DNA from: Armatimonadota bacterium
GTDB lineage: Bacteria; Armatimonadota; Fimbriimonadia; Fimbriimonadales; Fimbriimonadaceae
DNA length: 16,103 nt
NCBI GenBank assembly: GCA_023392285.1
Contig: JAEVZK010000156.1
Coordinates: 1-16,103 of the forward strand
Direction: 5' to 3'
How positions within the stretch are numbered: position 1 is the stretch's first letter; the number at the start of each line of letters is the position of its first letter. The notes beneath the pieces are model-generated. The model was given only the letters and a program-made list of their open reading frames with translations. It was not told the DNA's origin and searched no databases. The position numbers and the translations under genes are program-made. Positions 4,980 through 11,291 of the stretch are shown piece by piece.

Positions 4980-6551
4980 TTAGCCCGCCGAAACAGGCTC
5001 GCGAGATGCCCATGGATCACTCGCCGGCACTTCTAGGCTGAGCCCTTGCGCGACTCGTCGAGCATAGTCCGCATCGCATTGGCTGAAGAGCCAAAGCATC
5101 CGCTGCTTGATCTCAAGAGTTGCGTTCTTGATGTTGTTCACCGTATTCTCGACGAGGTCGCCGCGCTCCCAATCTTCGTAGCTGCGATAGCGCTCTCCCG
5201 CCTGCTTGAAGTCGTTTGTCCGATCGATCATCTCCCGAACCAAGTTTCCAGAGACGTGGGGCGTGTGAGGCTTGCCGGCGGGCTTCGCTTCCACGAGTCC
5301 ATTCATCGTGGAAGGCTCATAGTTGACGTGCGGATTCGAACCCTCGGGCATGTCCACAGCATAAGTCATCGCGCCATCTCGCTGATTCGTTGCCACCCGC
5401 TTCTTAGGCGCATTGATCGGCAACTGCAGGTAGTTCGGTCCGACGCGGTAGCGCTGGGTATCCGAATAGGAAAGAGTTCGTCCTTGAAGCATCTTATCGT
5501 CGCTGAAGTCCAAGCCGTCCACCAAAACGCCAGTGCCGAACGCAACCTGCTCGACCTCGGCGAAGTAGTTCTCTGGATTGCGGTTCAGCACCATCTTGCC
5601 GATCGCAACTTTAGGAAACTGGTCTTCGGGCCACAGCTTGGTATCGTCCAGCGGATCGAAATCAAGCTCAGGATGTTCGTCGTCGCTCATGATCTGTACG
5701 CACAGCTCCCATTCTGGAAATTCCCCGCGCTCGATTGCCTCGTACAAGTCTTGCGTAGCGTGATTGAAGTTCGTCGCCTGAATTTCCGCTGCCTGTTTAG
5801 AGGTGAGATTCCGAACCCCCGCCTTCGGAACCCAGTGATACTTCACCAAAACGGCCTCTCCCTCGGCATTCACCCACTTGTAGGTATTGACCCCCGAGCC
5901 CTGCATCTCGCGGTAGCTCGCCGGTATTCCCCAGGGCGAGAGAACCCACATCAGCATATGCAGCCCCTCCGGCTTGTGGCAGAAGAAGTCGAAAACTCGC
6001 GACCAATCCTGGCGATTCGTCACCGGGTCCGGCTTGAAGGCATGAACCATGTCCGGGAAGTTGATCGAGTCTCGGATAAAGAAAACCGCCAAGTTATTGC
6101 CAACGAGGTCCCAATTACCATCTTCGGTATAAAACTTCACTGCGAATCCGCGAGGATCGCGCAACGTCTCGGGCGAGTGGCCACCATGAACCACGCTACT
6201 AAATCGAACAAAGGTGGGCGTGCGTTTCCCCTTTTCCTGAAAGAGCTTCGCTCGCGTGTATTTGGCGATCGGCTCATCGCCAAAGCTGCCGTAGGCTTCG
6301 AAGTAGCCGTGCGCCCCAGCTCCACGCCCGTGAACCACTCGCTCCGGAATTCGCTCCCGATCGAAATGCGTGATCTTTTCGATGAACTGATAGTTCTCCA
6401 GCGTGGTCGGTCCTCGGTTGCCGACTGTTCGCGTGTTTTGGTTGTCGCTGATCGGATGGCCTTGCCGCGTCGTGATTGTTCGATCGCTGCTGCCGCCCTT
6501 CTGAGTCCCTGCTCCTGTTGAAGCATCTTTGCCGTTCATGCTATCGCTCAT
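4980..6551 (-). CDS. katA: Monofunctional haem catalase
   Basis: The enzyme dismutates hydrogen peroxide to water and oxygen. The 523-residue protein shows the full small-subunit catalase core: DNQN and GNRGPTTLENY near the N-terminus, RERIPERVVHGRGAGAHGYFE with distal His74, GNWDLVGNNLAVFFIRD with the catalytic Asn (152/153), and proximal haem ligand Tyr362 in SYSDTQRYRVG. The short C-terminal helical part ends soon after, with no flavodoxin-like large-subunit domain. An N-terminal Ser/Thr/Gly-rich stretch of about 25 residues precedes the core. ATG 6549-6551 overlaps the TGA of the fur-type gene (ATGA) and has GGAGGAG just upstream; longer frames read back through that gene and are rejected. 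Coupling to a FurA/CatR-type regulator suggests peroxide induction. The A/B/E gene symbol is a convention only. Confidence 0.95.
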   Translation of the reverse strand: MSDSMNGKDASTGAGTQKGGSSDRTITTRQGHPISDNQNTRTVGNRGPTTLENYQFIEKITHFDRERIPERVVHGRGAGAHGYFEAYGSFGDEPIAKYTRAKLFQEKGKRTPTFVRFSSVVHGGHSPETLRDPRGFAVKFYTEDGNWDLVGNNLAVFFIRDSINFPDMVHAFKPDPVTNRQDWSRVFDFFCHKPEGLHMLMWVLSPWGIPASYREMQGSGVNTYKWVNAEGEAVLVKYHWVPKAGVRNLTSKQAAEIQATNFNHATQDLYEAIERGEFPEWELCVQIMSDDEHPELDFDPLDDTKLWPEDQFPKVAIGKMVLNRNPENYFAEVEQVAFGTGVLVDGLDFSDDKMLQGRTLSYSDTQRYRVGPNYLQLPINAPKKRVATNQRDGAMTYAVDMPEGSNPHVNYEPSTMNGLVEAKPAGKPHTPHVSGNLVREMIDRTNDFKQAGERYRSYEDWERGDLVENTVNNIKNATLEIKQRMLWLFSQCDADYARRVAQGLSLEVPASDPWASREPVSAG

Positions 6552-6991
6552 TTCTCCTCCAATGTTCTGCATCGTTCGCAAGTTCCCCAGAAGATCACCT
6601 CCGCCTCCTCCACTCGATACCCAAAGGTCTCGATAGGCTCCAGACAGGGCGCTGCGCCTACCACACAGTCGATGTCTTCCGTCTTGCCGCAAGAGCGGCA
6701 AATGAGATGGTGATGGTTATCCCCGACCCGTCTCTCGTATCTGGCAGGATGCCCAGCTGGCTGAATTCGCCTCAGGAGCCCAAGCTCGACAAACATGTGC
6801 AGCGTGTCGTAAATGGCTTGAGTGGATAATCCAGGCTGGTCCGTCCGTGCGCGCTTCGCGACCATGTCAGCGTCGAGGTGAGCACGCCCCTCTCCAAAAG
6901 CGGCGTAAACCGCTCGCCGAGGTGCGGTGACCCGCATGCCAGCTTGCCTCAATCGCTCTTCGAGAGCTTGACCTTTCTGGGAACTATGCAA
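6548..6991 (-). CDS. FurA/CatR-type peroxide-responsive Fur-family regulator
   Basis: This 147-residue Fur-family repressor resembles actinobacterial FurA/CatR regulators that precede catalase genes: compare AIYDTLHMFVELGLLRRIQPAG, ARYERRVGDNHHHLICRSCG and the EAEVIFWGTC tail. A winged helix (about 10-82) is followed by the dimer domain. Cys98, Cys101, Cys138 and Cys141 form the structural zinc site. His38, His93, His95 and Asp106 align with regulatory-site residues of PerR; Asp106 matches PerR Asp104, the residue tied to peroxide sensing, whereas PerR Asp85 is replaced (Glu86 nearby). The frame opens at TTG 6989-6991, since TAA lies four codons upstream in frame; no SD exists, but TGG-TAAGCT lies six bases upstream, fitting a leaderless start. 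The next ATG, at residue 19, would remove part of the first helix. It overlaps the catalase gene by four bases. Confidence 0.9.
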   Translation of the reverse strand: MHSSQKGQALEERLRQAGMRVTAPRRAVYAAFGEGRAHLDADMVAKRARTDQPGLSTQAIYDTLHMFVELGLLRRIQPAGHPARYERRVGDNHHHLICRSCGKTEDIDCVVGAAPCLEPIETFGYRVEEAEVIFWGTCERCRTLEEK

Positions 6992-6997
6992 GGGAGA

Positions 6998-7026
6998 AGC
7001 TTACCATTTATTTGGAATGATTCCAA
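6998..7026 (-). promoter_or_regulatory. Promoter of the fur-catalase operon
   Basis: On the minus strand TTGGAA (7021-7026) and TAAGCT (6998-7003) are 17 bases apart, with TGG before the -10. The -10 ends six bases before the TTG start. The -35 lies inside the 25-bp palindrome. Confidence 0.55.
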
Positions 7027-7031
7027 ATAAA
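7007..7031. promoter_or_regulatory. Fur/PerR-type operator of the catalase operon
   Basis: This is a perfect palindrome with 12-base arms, TTTATTTGGAAT and ATTCCAAATAAA, around one G. The core has the 7-1-7 layout of the B. subtilis PerR box and shares its outer TT, inner AAT/ATT and closing AA. It overlaps the -35 and spacer of the operon promoter and ends right at the stop codon of the upstream fadD-like gene, so autorepression is expected. Confidence 0.8.
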
Positions 7032-8741
7032 CTAGCGAGTCAACGCCGATATCTGAGCCGCATATCGTTCTTTCACGACGGGCCGTCTTACCTTCATCGA
7101 AGGAGTCATCTCGCCCGATTCGACCGAGAACGGCTTCGACAGCAACGCGTGCTTTTTCACCATTTCAAATCCAGCTAATGTCTTATTCACCCGGTCGATC
7201 TCTCCGCGGATCAGCTTTCTCACTGCCGGATCCTCGACCAGTTCCTCATTCGACAGCTTGCTAAGAGCCGGATCGTCGCTTTTAATCGCCTCGAAGTTCG
7301 GAATGATGAGTGCAATGCAACTGTCGAGCCCGTCTCCCAGCACAACCGCCTCCTGAATGTAGTGCGACGACCGCAGCTTATTCTCAATCGGTTGCGGCGC
7401 GACATTCTTGCCATTACCCAGTACGAGGAGGTCCTTCTTTCGGTCGGTTATCTTCAGGTAACTCCCGTCGAACATGCCTATATCGCCCGTGTGGAACCAG
7501 CCGTCTTCGTCGATCGCCTCGGCTGTCTCCTTGGGGAGATTCCAGTACCCCACCATGCGCGCGTCGCCTCGAAATAAAATCTCGCCGTCGGGAGCGATTT
7601 TGACTTCGACTCCGTCGAACACTTCGCCGACGGTGTCAGGTCGATTGCGGTCGGGATGGTTGACGCAGACTCCGGAGTACGTTTCCGTGAGTCCGTAGCC
7701 TTGCAGTATCTGAATGCCCAACGCTCCATAGAACTCCGCGACATGCTTTGGCAAGGCTGCCCCACCTGAAACGAAGAAGCGCAGACGGCCGCCGAACCGC
7801 TCTCGAACCTTCTTTCCCACCACCGCATTGGTGAGCCAGTACAGTGGGGCAAACTGGCCGTTGAACTTGGCTTTTCCCTGCGATATGTGCAAGTTGAACA
7901 GCTTTTGCTGCAACGGTTTCTGTTTCTTCAGCCCCTCCAGAATCCTGTCCATGGTGGCCTCGAGAAAGCGCGGCACGACCAGCATGACGGTTGGCCGGAC
8001 CTTCACCATATCACCCGCGAGGGAGGCGAGACTCTTCGCATAGCCAATCGTTGCCCCGAGGTAGATCGGCAGACACTGCCCATCCACCTTCTCGAACACG
8101 TGGGACATCGGAAGGAAGGTGAGGAAGACGTCGTTCTGGTTGAACGGAAGGCTCGCCAGGACTGACTTGAAGATGGTGAGGAAGCCTTTATGCGCAAGCA
8201 TCGCGCCCTTCGGCAAGCCAGTCGTGCCACTTGTGTACACGATGGTGGCGAGATCATCGCCGGTAATCTCTGCGATCCCATTTTCCCACTCCTGGTCCGG
8301 GATCAAGTCCTTCGCGGCTTGGGCGGCTTCATCGAGTGAGCCGCTTCCTTTCATCTGTATAACTTTAATGGCCAATCCTTGCAGCTTCGCCTCTTGATCG
8401 GCTCCGTTCACCACCGCAATCTTGGCCCCGCAATCCTGAGCGATGTATTGAGCTTGATCTGCGGGCAGGGTGGGATAAATTGGGACAACGATGACTCCGA
8501 GCGTCTGGCATCCCCAATCCGTCAATGCCCACTCCACGCAATTGTCACTCAGGATCACCAACCGATCTCCCTTTTTCGCACCAAGCTGGCGGATCGCCGT
8601 CGCGTAGCGATGCACCAATTGGTGAAGCCCTCGATAGGTGATCTCGCGCATGTCACCTTTGTCGGGGACCAGCATTGCCGCCTTCCCAGCAAACTGGTTG
8701 CACCGAATTCCAAACATTTGAGCGAGAGATTTGGCTTCCAT
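7032..8741 (-). CDS. Long-chain fatty-acid-CoA ligase (AMP-binding family)
   Basis: The enzyme activates long-chain fatty acids to acyl-CoA through an acyl-adenylate. The 569-residue protein has the ATP P-loop YTSGTTGLPKG (169-179), the GYGLTET motif (348-354), WFHTGD (415-420) with the ATP-ribose Asp, and the hinge DRKKDLLVLGNGKNVAP (433-449). The catalytic lysine is probably Lys550 near the C-terminus (GEMTPSMKV). The FEKVDGQCLPIYLG stretch and overall length place it in the FAA1/FadD15-type long-chain branch. Start ATG 8739-8741 has only a weak GGAA upstream and a TACAAT 11 bases away. It is separated from the small upstream gene by 60 bases; downstream lies the operator of the fur-catalase operon. 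It has no evident tie to metal functions. Confidence 0.93.
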   Translation of the reverse strand: MEAKSLAQMFGIRCNQFAGKAAMLVPDKGDMREITYRGLHQLVHRYATAIRQLGAKKGDRLVILSDNCVEWALTDWGCQTLGVIVVPIYPTLPADQAQYIAQDCGAKIAVVNGADQEAKLQGLAIKVIQMKGSGSLDEAAQAAKDLIPDQEWENGIAEITGDDLATIVYTSGTTGLPKGAMLAHKGFLTIFKSVLASLPFNQNDVFLTFLPMSHVFEKVDGQCLPIYLGATIGYAKSLASLAGDMVKVRPTVMLVVPRFLEATMDRILEGLKKQKPLQQKLFNLHISQGKAKFNGQFAPLYWLTNAVVGKKVRERFGGRLRFFVSGGAALPKHVAEFYGALGIQILQGYGLTETYSGVCVNHPDRNRPDTVGEVFDGVEVKIAPDGEILFRGDARMVGYWNLPKETAEAIDEDGWFHTGDIGMFDGSYLKITDRKKDLLVLGNGKNVAPQPIENKLRSSHYIQEAVVLGDGLDSCIALIIPNFEAIKSDDPALSKLSNEELVEDPAVRKLIRGEIDRVNKTLAGFEMVKKHALLSKPFSVESGEMTPSMKVRRPVVKERYAAQISALTR

Positions 8742-8752
8742 TGAGTTCCGCT

Positions 8753-8758
8753 ATTGTA
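8753..8758 (-). promoter_or_regulatory. Possible -10 of the acyl-CoA ligase gene
   Basis: TACAAT on the minus strand matches the -10 consensus at five of six positions, 11 bases before ATG 8741, predicting a leader of only a few bases. No good -35 is seen. Confidence 0.35.
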
Positions 8759-8801
8759 GACGGATTGCCTCTGTCGCGTGGCGGCAGGAGTCCCGAAGAA
8801 T

Positions 8802-9107
8802 TCAGCCCTTCTGGCGGGCAAGGTGCGCGCTGTACGCGTTATCGAAGCTGACAATCCGCCCGATCAGGGCGTTATACGCGCCATGGGCGCTCGCCCGATC
8901 CTCCTCCTCGAGCATCTCGTACAACCGGTGCTCGTAGTAGGGTTCGACGTCGGGCAGGGGCGTGATTTTGATGCCAAGCCGCTCCAGATTGCGGCCCGCG
9001 ATCATCACGAGCAAGGCTTCCTTCGTCTTCTCGCCTCGTTCCAGATCGGCGATTCCCTTAACGATGATGTCCCCTCCTGGGTACTCGAGAAGCTCGTTGT
9101 GGTTCAA
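8802..9107 (-). CDS. Uncharacterised small protein coupled to a nucleotidyltransferase-like remnant
   Basis: The 101-residue protein is soluble, acidic and mostly helical, without Cys. It begins with a PGGDIIVKGIADLERGEKTKEALLVMIAGRNLERLGI segment, then PDVEPYYEHRLYEMLEEED, and ends with HGAYNALIGRIVSFDNAYSAHL. I have an impression of similar small proteins next to DUF6036-type nucleotidyltransferase-like genes but cannot confirm it, and no function is known to me. The start is TTG 9105-9107: its TTGA overlaps the upstream stop, and AGGAG lies five bases upstream, so this unusual start is well supported. Coupling implies a two-gene unit with the fragment at 9104-9397, perhaps a toxin-antitoxin-like or regulatory pair, which is inference only. 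Confidence 0.7.
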   Translation of the reverse strand: MNHNELLEYPGGDIIVKGIADLERGEKTKEALLVMIAGRNLERLGIKITPLPDVEPYYEHRLYEMLEEEDRASAHGAYNALIGRIVSFDNAYSAHLARQKG

Positions 9108-9397
9108 GTTAGCTCCTGGATAAAGCTATTCAGCTTGGCCTTGAAGACGTCTGGGCGGATGGCTGGATACCGGATCATCGCTGCTTCTATGGAGTGAAAT
9201 AGCTCTTTAAGCCGAGGCAGTTCTATCTTTCTTAAGTGTGCGTAAGCTCGAACGTCATCTAGGTCCTTGGGGTGGCCGCGAAGAATTTTGGAAAGAGCTT
9301 GAGAATAGAAGTCGTAGTGATAAAACTCGACCGCTCCATGGACCACGATGAACTCGCTGTCGCTATTCTCGGCCTCATTTACAGCCTTACTCGGCAC
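9104..9397 (-). pseudogene. Remnant of a DUF6036-like nucleotidyltransferase protein (C-terminal part)
   Basis: The recognisable part is FYHYDFYSQALSKILRGHPKDLDDVRAY followed by LPRLKELFHSIEAAMIRYPAI. I read this as the C-terminal helical part of proteins with an N-terminal minimal nucleotidyltransferase fold. The N-terminal half with the expected Gly-Gly/Asp catalytic motifs is missing from every minus frame upstream. The frame is open to 9703, but its first hundred residues look non-coding and cross the promoter and start of the plus-strand gene at 9647. GTG 9395-9397 would give 97 residues, with no SD or promoter seen. The 5' boundary is thus uncertain. Either the gene was truncated, perhaps when the efflux operon arrived upstream, or a short stand-alone form exists. 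The coupled downstream gene is intact. Confidence 0.5.
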
Positions 9398-9634
9398 GAT
9401 ACGAGGTGGTTGCTCGTCGTAGGAGCTCTCGGAGCGTTCCTTGGCTTTAGGCTTGTTGCTGCGATGGGTGGTATATGAACGATGGCTAGGCAAACAACTT
9501 GAAATGCACCTAGAGAGCAACTGAAATCTCTTTGTGAATGGTGGAAAGGCCACGTCTATGGAAGCGACTTGCTGGGCTGGAGTTCCTCTCTTCGATTTTC
9601 TGAGTAGACCTATCGGTACTGCGCGTCGGTAACC
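9398..9634. other. Intergenic stretch without recognised gene
   Basis: Between the remnant and the efflux promoter there is no convincing gene on either strand. A plus-strand frame 9272-9478 has a hydrophobic end but lacks an RBS and opposes the remnant. No transposon end, integrase site or clear dyad was found. This is the likely junction between the truncated gene and the efflux operon. Confidence 0.5.
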
Positions 9635-9640
9635 TATAAT
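9635..9640 (+). promoter_or_regulatory. Consensus -10 of the efflux operon (leaderless)
   Basis: A perfect TATAAT lies six bases before GTG 9647, so transcription should begin at the start codon itself. No -35 match is visible at 16-18 bases. CGGTA occurs twice upstream, but no regulator site can be named. Confidence 0.6.
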
Positions 9641-9646
9641 TTTCTC

Positions 9647-10042
9647 GTGCGACCCGCACGTCACCTGATCCTCATACTGCTGCTGTTCATTACCCAGGTT
9701 CACACCTGCGTCGCATCGTGGCAGTTGCCCGGCGGTAAGGCGTGCGTTGAGTGCCCGCGGCTGATAAGTGCACCAGCCGCTGCGAAGAACGCGTTAACCG
9801 CCGCCAAGGATTGCCGTGACTGCTGCAAGTTCCTCGGCTGCTCCCATGATTCCAAGGGCAAGGCACAAGCTTCCGACTCGGGCGCACAGCAGATTGTCTT
9901 CGCAAGGATAGAACCCGAGCTGATCCTGCCGCTGGCATCGCCTGCGCCAGCACCTGCGGTTTTCATCGGCATCGAGTCCTTCGTCGCCAACGCGCCGCCC
10001 TCTCAAACTCAGAGCCGTGCGCCTCCTTCTCCGTTGATGTAG
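9647..10042 (+). CDS. Small exported cysteine-rich protein leading the efflux operon
   Basis: The 131-residue protein is not in a family I can name. It has a signal sequence (MRPARH, then LILILLLFITQVHTCVA); Cys21 follows VHT, which is a poor lipobox, so cleavage near Ala23 is more likely. The mature part has six cysteines: Cys33-x2-Cys36, Cys56-x2-Cys59-Cys60 and Cys65, with Lys, His and Asp between them. After a hydrophobic stretch near 92-112 the tail is Pro/Ala/Ser-rich and ends RAPPSPLM. Codon use looks like that of its neighbours. It starts the operon from a leaderless GTG, 49 bases before the outer-membrane factor gene. Similar short Cys- or His-bearing exported proteins are found ahead of other CzcCBA-type operons; periplasmic metal binding or sensing is a reasonable guess, unproven. 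Confidence 0.65.
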   Translation: MRPARHLILILLLFITQVHTCVASWQLPGGKACVECPRLISAPAAAKNALTAAKDCRDCCKFLGCSHDSKGKAQASDSGAQQIVFARIEPELILPLASPAPAPAVFIGIESFVANAPPSQTQSRAPPSPLM

Positions 10043-10091
10043 TCGTCGAGCGGCAGAACGCGCCGCCCTGTCCTCATCTCTGGAGATCCCA

Positions 10092-11291
10092 TTGAAATCG
10101 CTCATTTTAGCCTTGCTCTGCCTGGTGCCCCTAATCGCACTGGGGCAAGAGGGGCAAATCACGTTACAAGCGGCCCTGAGCCGCGCATATGAGACCCGCG
10201 CCGGCATCCGAGCAGCGCGGCTGCGGCTATCGCAGGCTCAAGCATCGCGCCGCGCTCTCGCGGCAGTCCCCCCCACTCGCGCGTTTCTCGGCTACTCCAC
10301 CAGCGCGGAGGTGGGTGGCACCGACGGAGACGCCATGATTGCCCAGCAAATCGACATCTTCGGGCGATCCCGTGCGGGGCGCTCCGTCGGAGACGCGCTC
10401 GTCTTGCAAGCCCAAGCGGCCCTTACGGAGACGCTGGTGACGGTGCAGACGGACGTTATCTCGCTGTACACCCAAACGGCAGCTTCCGCTGCCTTAGCCT
10501 CCACAGCGCAGAATACGCTGCAGATCGTAGAGCAGCTTGAAAACGCTGTGAAGCAACGGGTTGAAGGCGGCGTGGCACCGGGAGTTCAGGCCATGCGGCT
10601 CTCGATCGAGGTGGAGCGCGCCCGCGCCATGTCATCGCGGCGGCAAGCTGAACTTGATGCGAACCTGACAAGACTTGCTGCAGCGACGGGATTTCCCAAG
10701 GACGCTCTGGTGCTCAGCGGAATGCCCGACTTTGAACCACAAGCTGCGGTGGCTATTGAGCAGACTCGGCCCGATCTTCTGGCGCTCGCTGCCGAGGTAG
10801 CTACCGCAGAAGCGGACGCACGTCTCGCTCGCACTTCCTCGCTCCCTGAGCTTGAGCTGCAGGGACGACGCAGCCCTTGGCAGGATCAGCGCGGGCAGTA
10901 CGGCGCACGCATTCAGTTGTCTTTTCCTCTTTGGGACGGCGGCAAGACGCGCAATGAAGTTTCCGCTGCGTCCAGTCGCGCAGAGGCAGCCCGCCAGCTT
11001 CTAGCGGACGCGCGTGCTATTGCCGCAAGCGAGGTGGATGCGGCACGAACTGAGGTGGCAGCTTCCGTGCAGGAGGTGTCGTCGTTCGAGAAGATCGTCC
11101 AAACGGCTCGGCTTCTCGTGGAGCGAACGCGGACGGGGTTGACCGAGGGCGCGAGTTCGTTGATTGAGGTGCTCGACGCTCTGCGCGCTTTGCGCGAGAC
11201 GGAGGAAACCCTGATCGAAGCGAGGCTTTGGCTCGCTCAGGCGCAAGGACGACTTCTGCATGTAACGGGCCAGTTGGTGGTGAAGCCGTGA
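10092..11291 (+). CDS. czcC: Outer-membrane factor of a heavy-metal efflux pump (CzcC type, TolC family)
   Basis: This forms the outer-membrane/periplasmic channel of the tripartite pump. The 399-residue protein has a signal peptide (MKSLILALLCLVPLIALG, likely cut before QE) and two outer-membrane efflux repeats of long helices: about 24-205 with GGVAPGVQAMRLSIEVERA, and about 222-395 with GLTEGASSLIEVLDALRALRETEETLIEA. LQLSFPLWDGG-like text (IQLSFPLWDGGKTRNEV, 274-290) marks the second repeat's beta-to-helix step. Length is standard for CzcC/CusC proteins. The start is TTG 10092-10094 behind TGGAG with seven bases spacing, giving a proper signal peptide. Its TGA overlaps the adaptor's GTG (GTGA), so the two are coupled. 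Confidence 0.92.
   Translation: MKSLILALLCLVPLIALGQEGQITLQAALSRAYETRAGIRAARLRLSQAQASRRALAAVPPTRAFLGYSTSAEVGGTDGDAMIAQQIDIFGRSRAGRSVGDALVLQAQAALTETLVTVQTDVISLYTQTAASAALASTAQNTLQIVEQLENAVKQRVEGGVAPGVQAMRLSIEVERARAMSSRRQAELDANLTRLAAATGFPKDALVLSGMPDFEPQAAVAIEQTRPDLLALAAEVATAEADARLARTSSLPELELQGRRSPWQDQRGQYGARIQLSFPLWDGGKTRNEVSAASSRAEAARQLLADARAIAASEVDAARTEVAASVQEVSSFEKIVQTARLLVERTRTGLTEGASSLIEVLDALRALRETEETLIEARLWLAQAQGRLLHVTGQLVVKP

Noticed and set aside
5046..6521. Plus-strand open frame of 491 codons antisense to the catalase
   Set aside because: It lies wholly opposite a clear catalase, has no recognisable domain or RBS, and looks like the usual antisense frame of a codon-biased gene.
6552..6701. 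Longer N-terminus of the catalase
   Set aside because: The extra 50 codons shadow the fur-type gene; ATG 6551 has GGAGGAG and a four-base overlap.
9272..9478. Plus-strand 68-codon frame with a hydrophobic C-terminus
   Set aside because: No RBS or promoter, overlaps the nucleotidyltransferase-like remnant on the other strand, and the hydrophobicity follows from antisense of charged codons.
9538..9603. 21-codon plus-strand micro-ORF upstream of the efflux operon
   Set aside because: No SD or promoter spacing, and it ends well before the TATAAT of the operon.
11228..11287. Longer N-terminus of the adaptor from ATG 11228
   Set aside because: It would overlap czcC by 64 bases and bury the lipoprotein signal that starts at GTG 11288.
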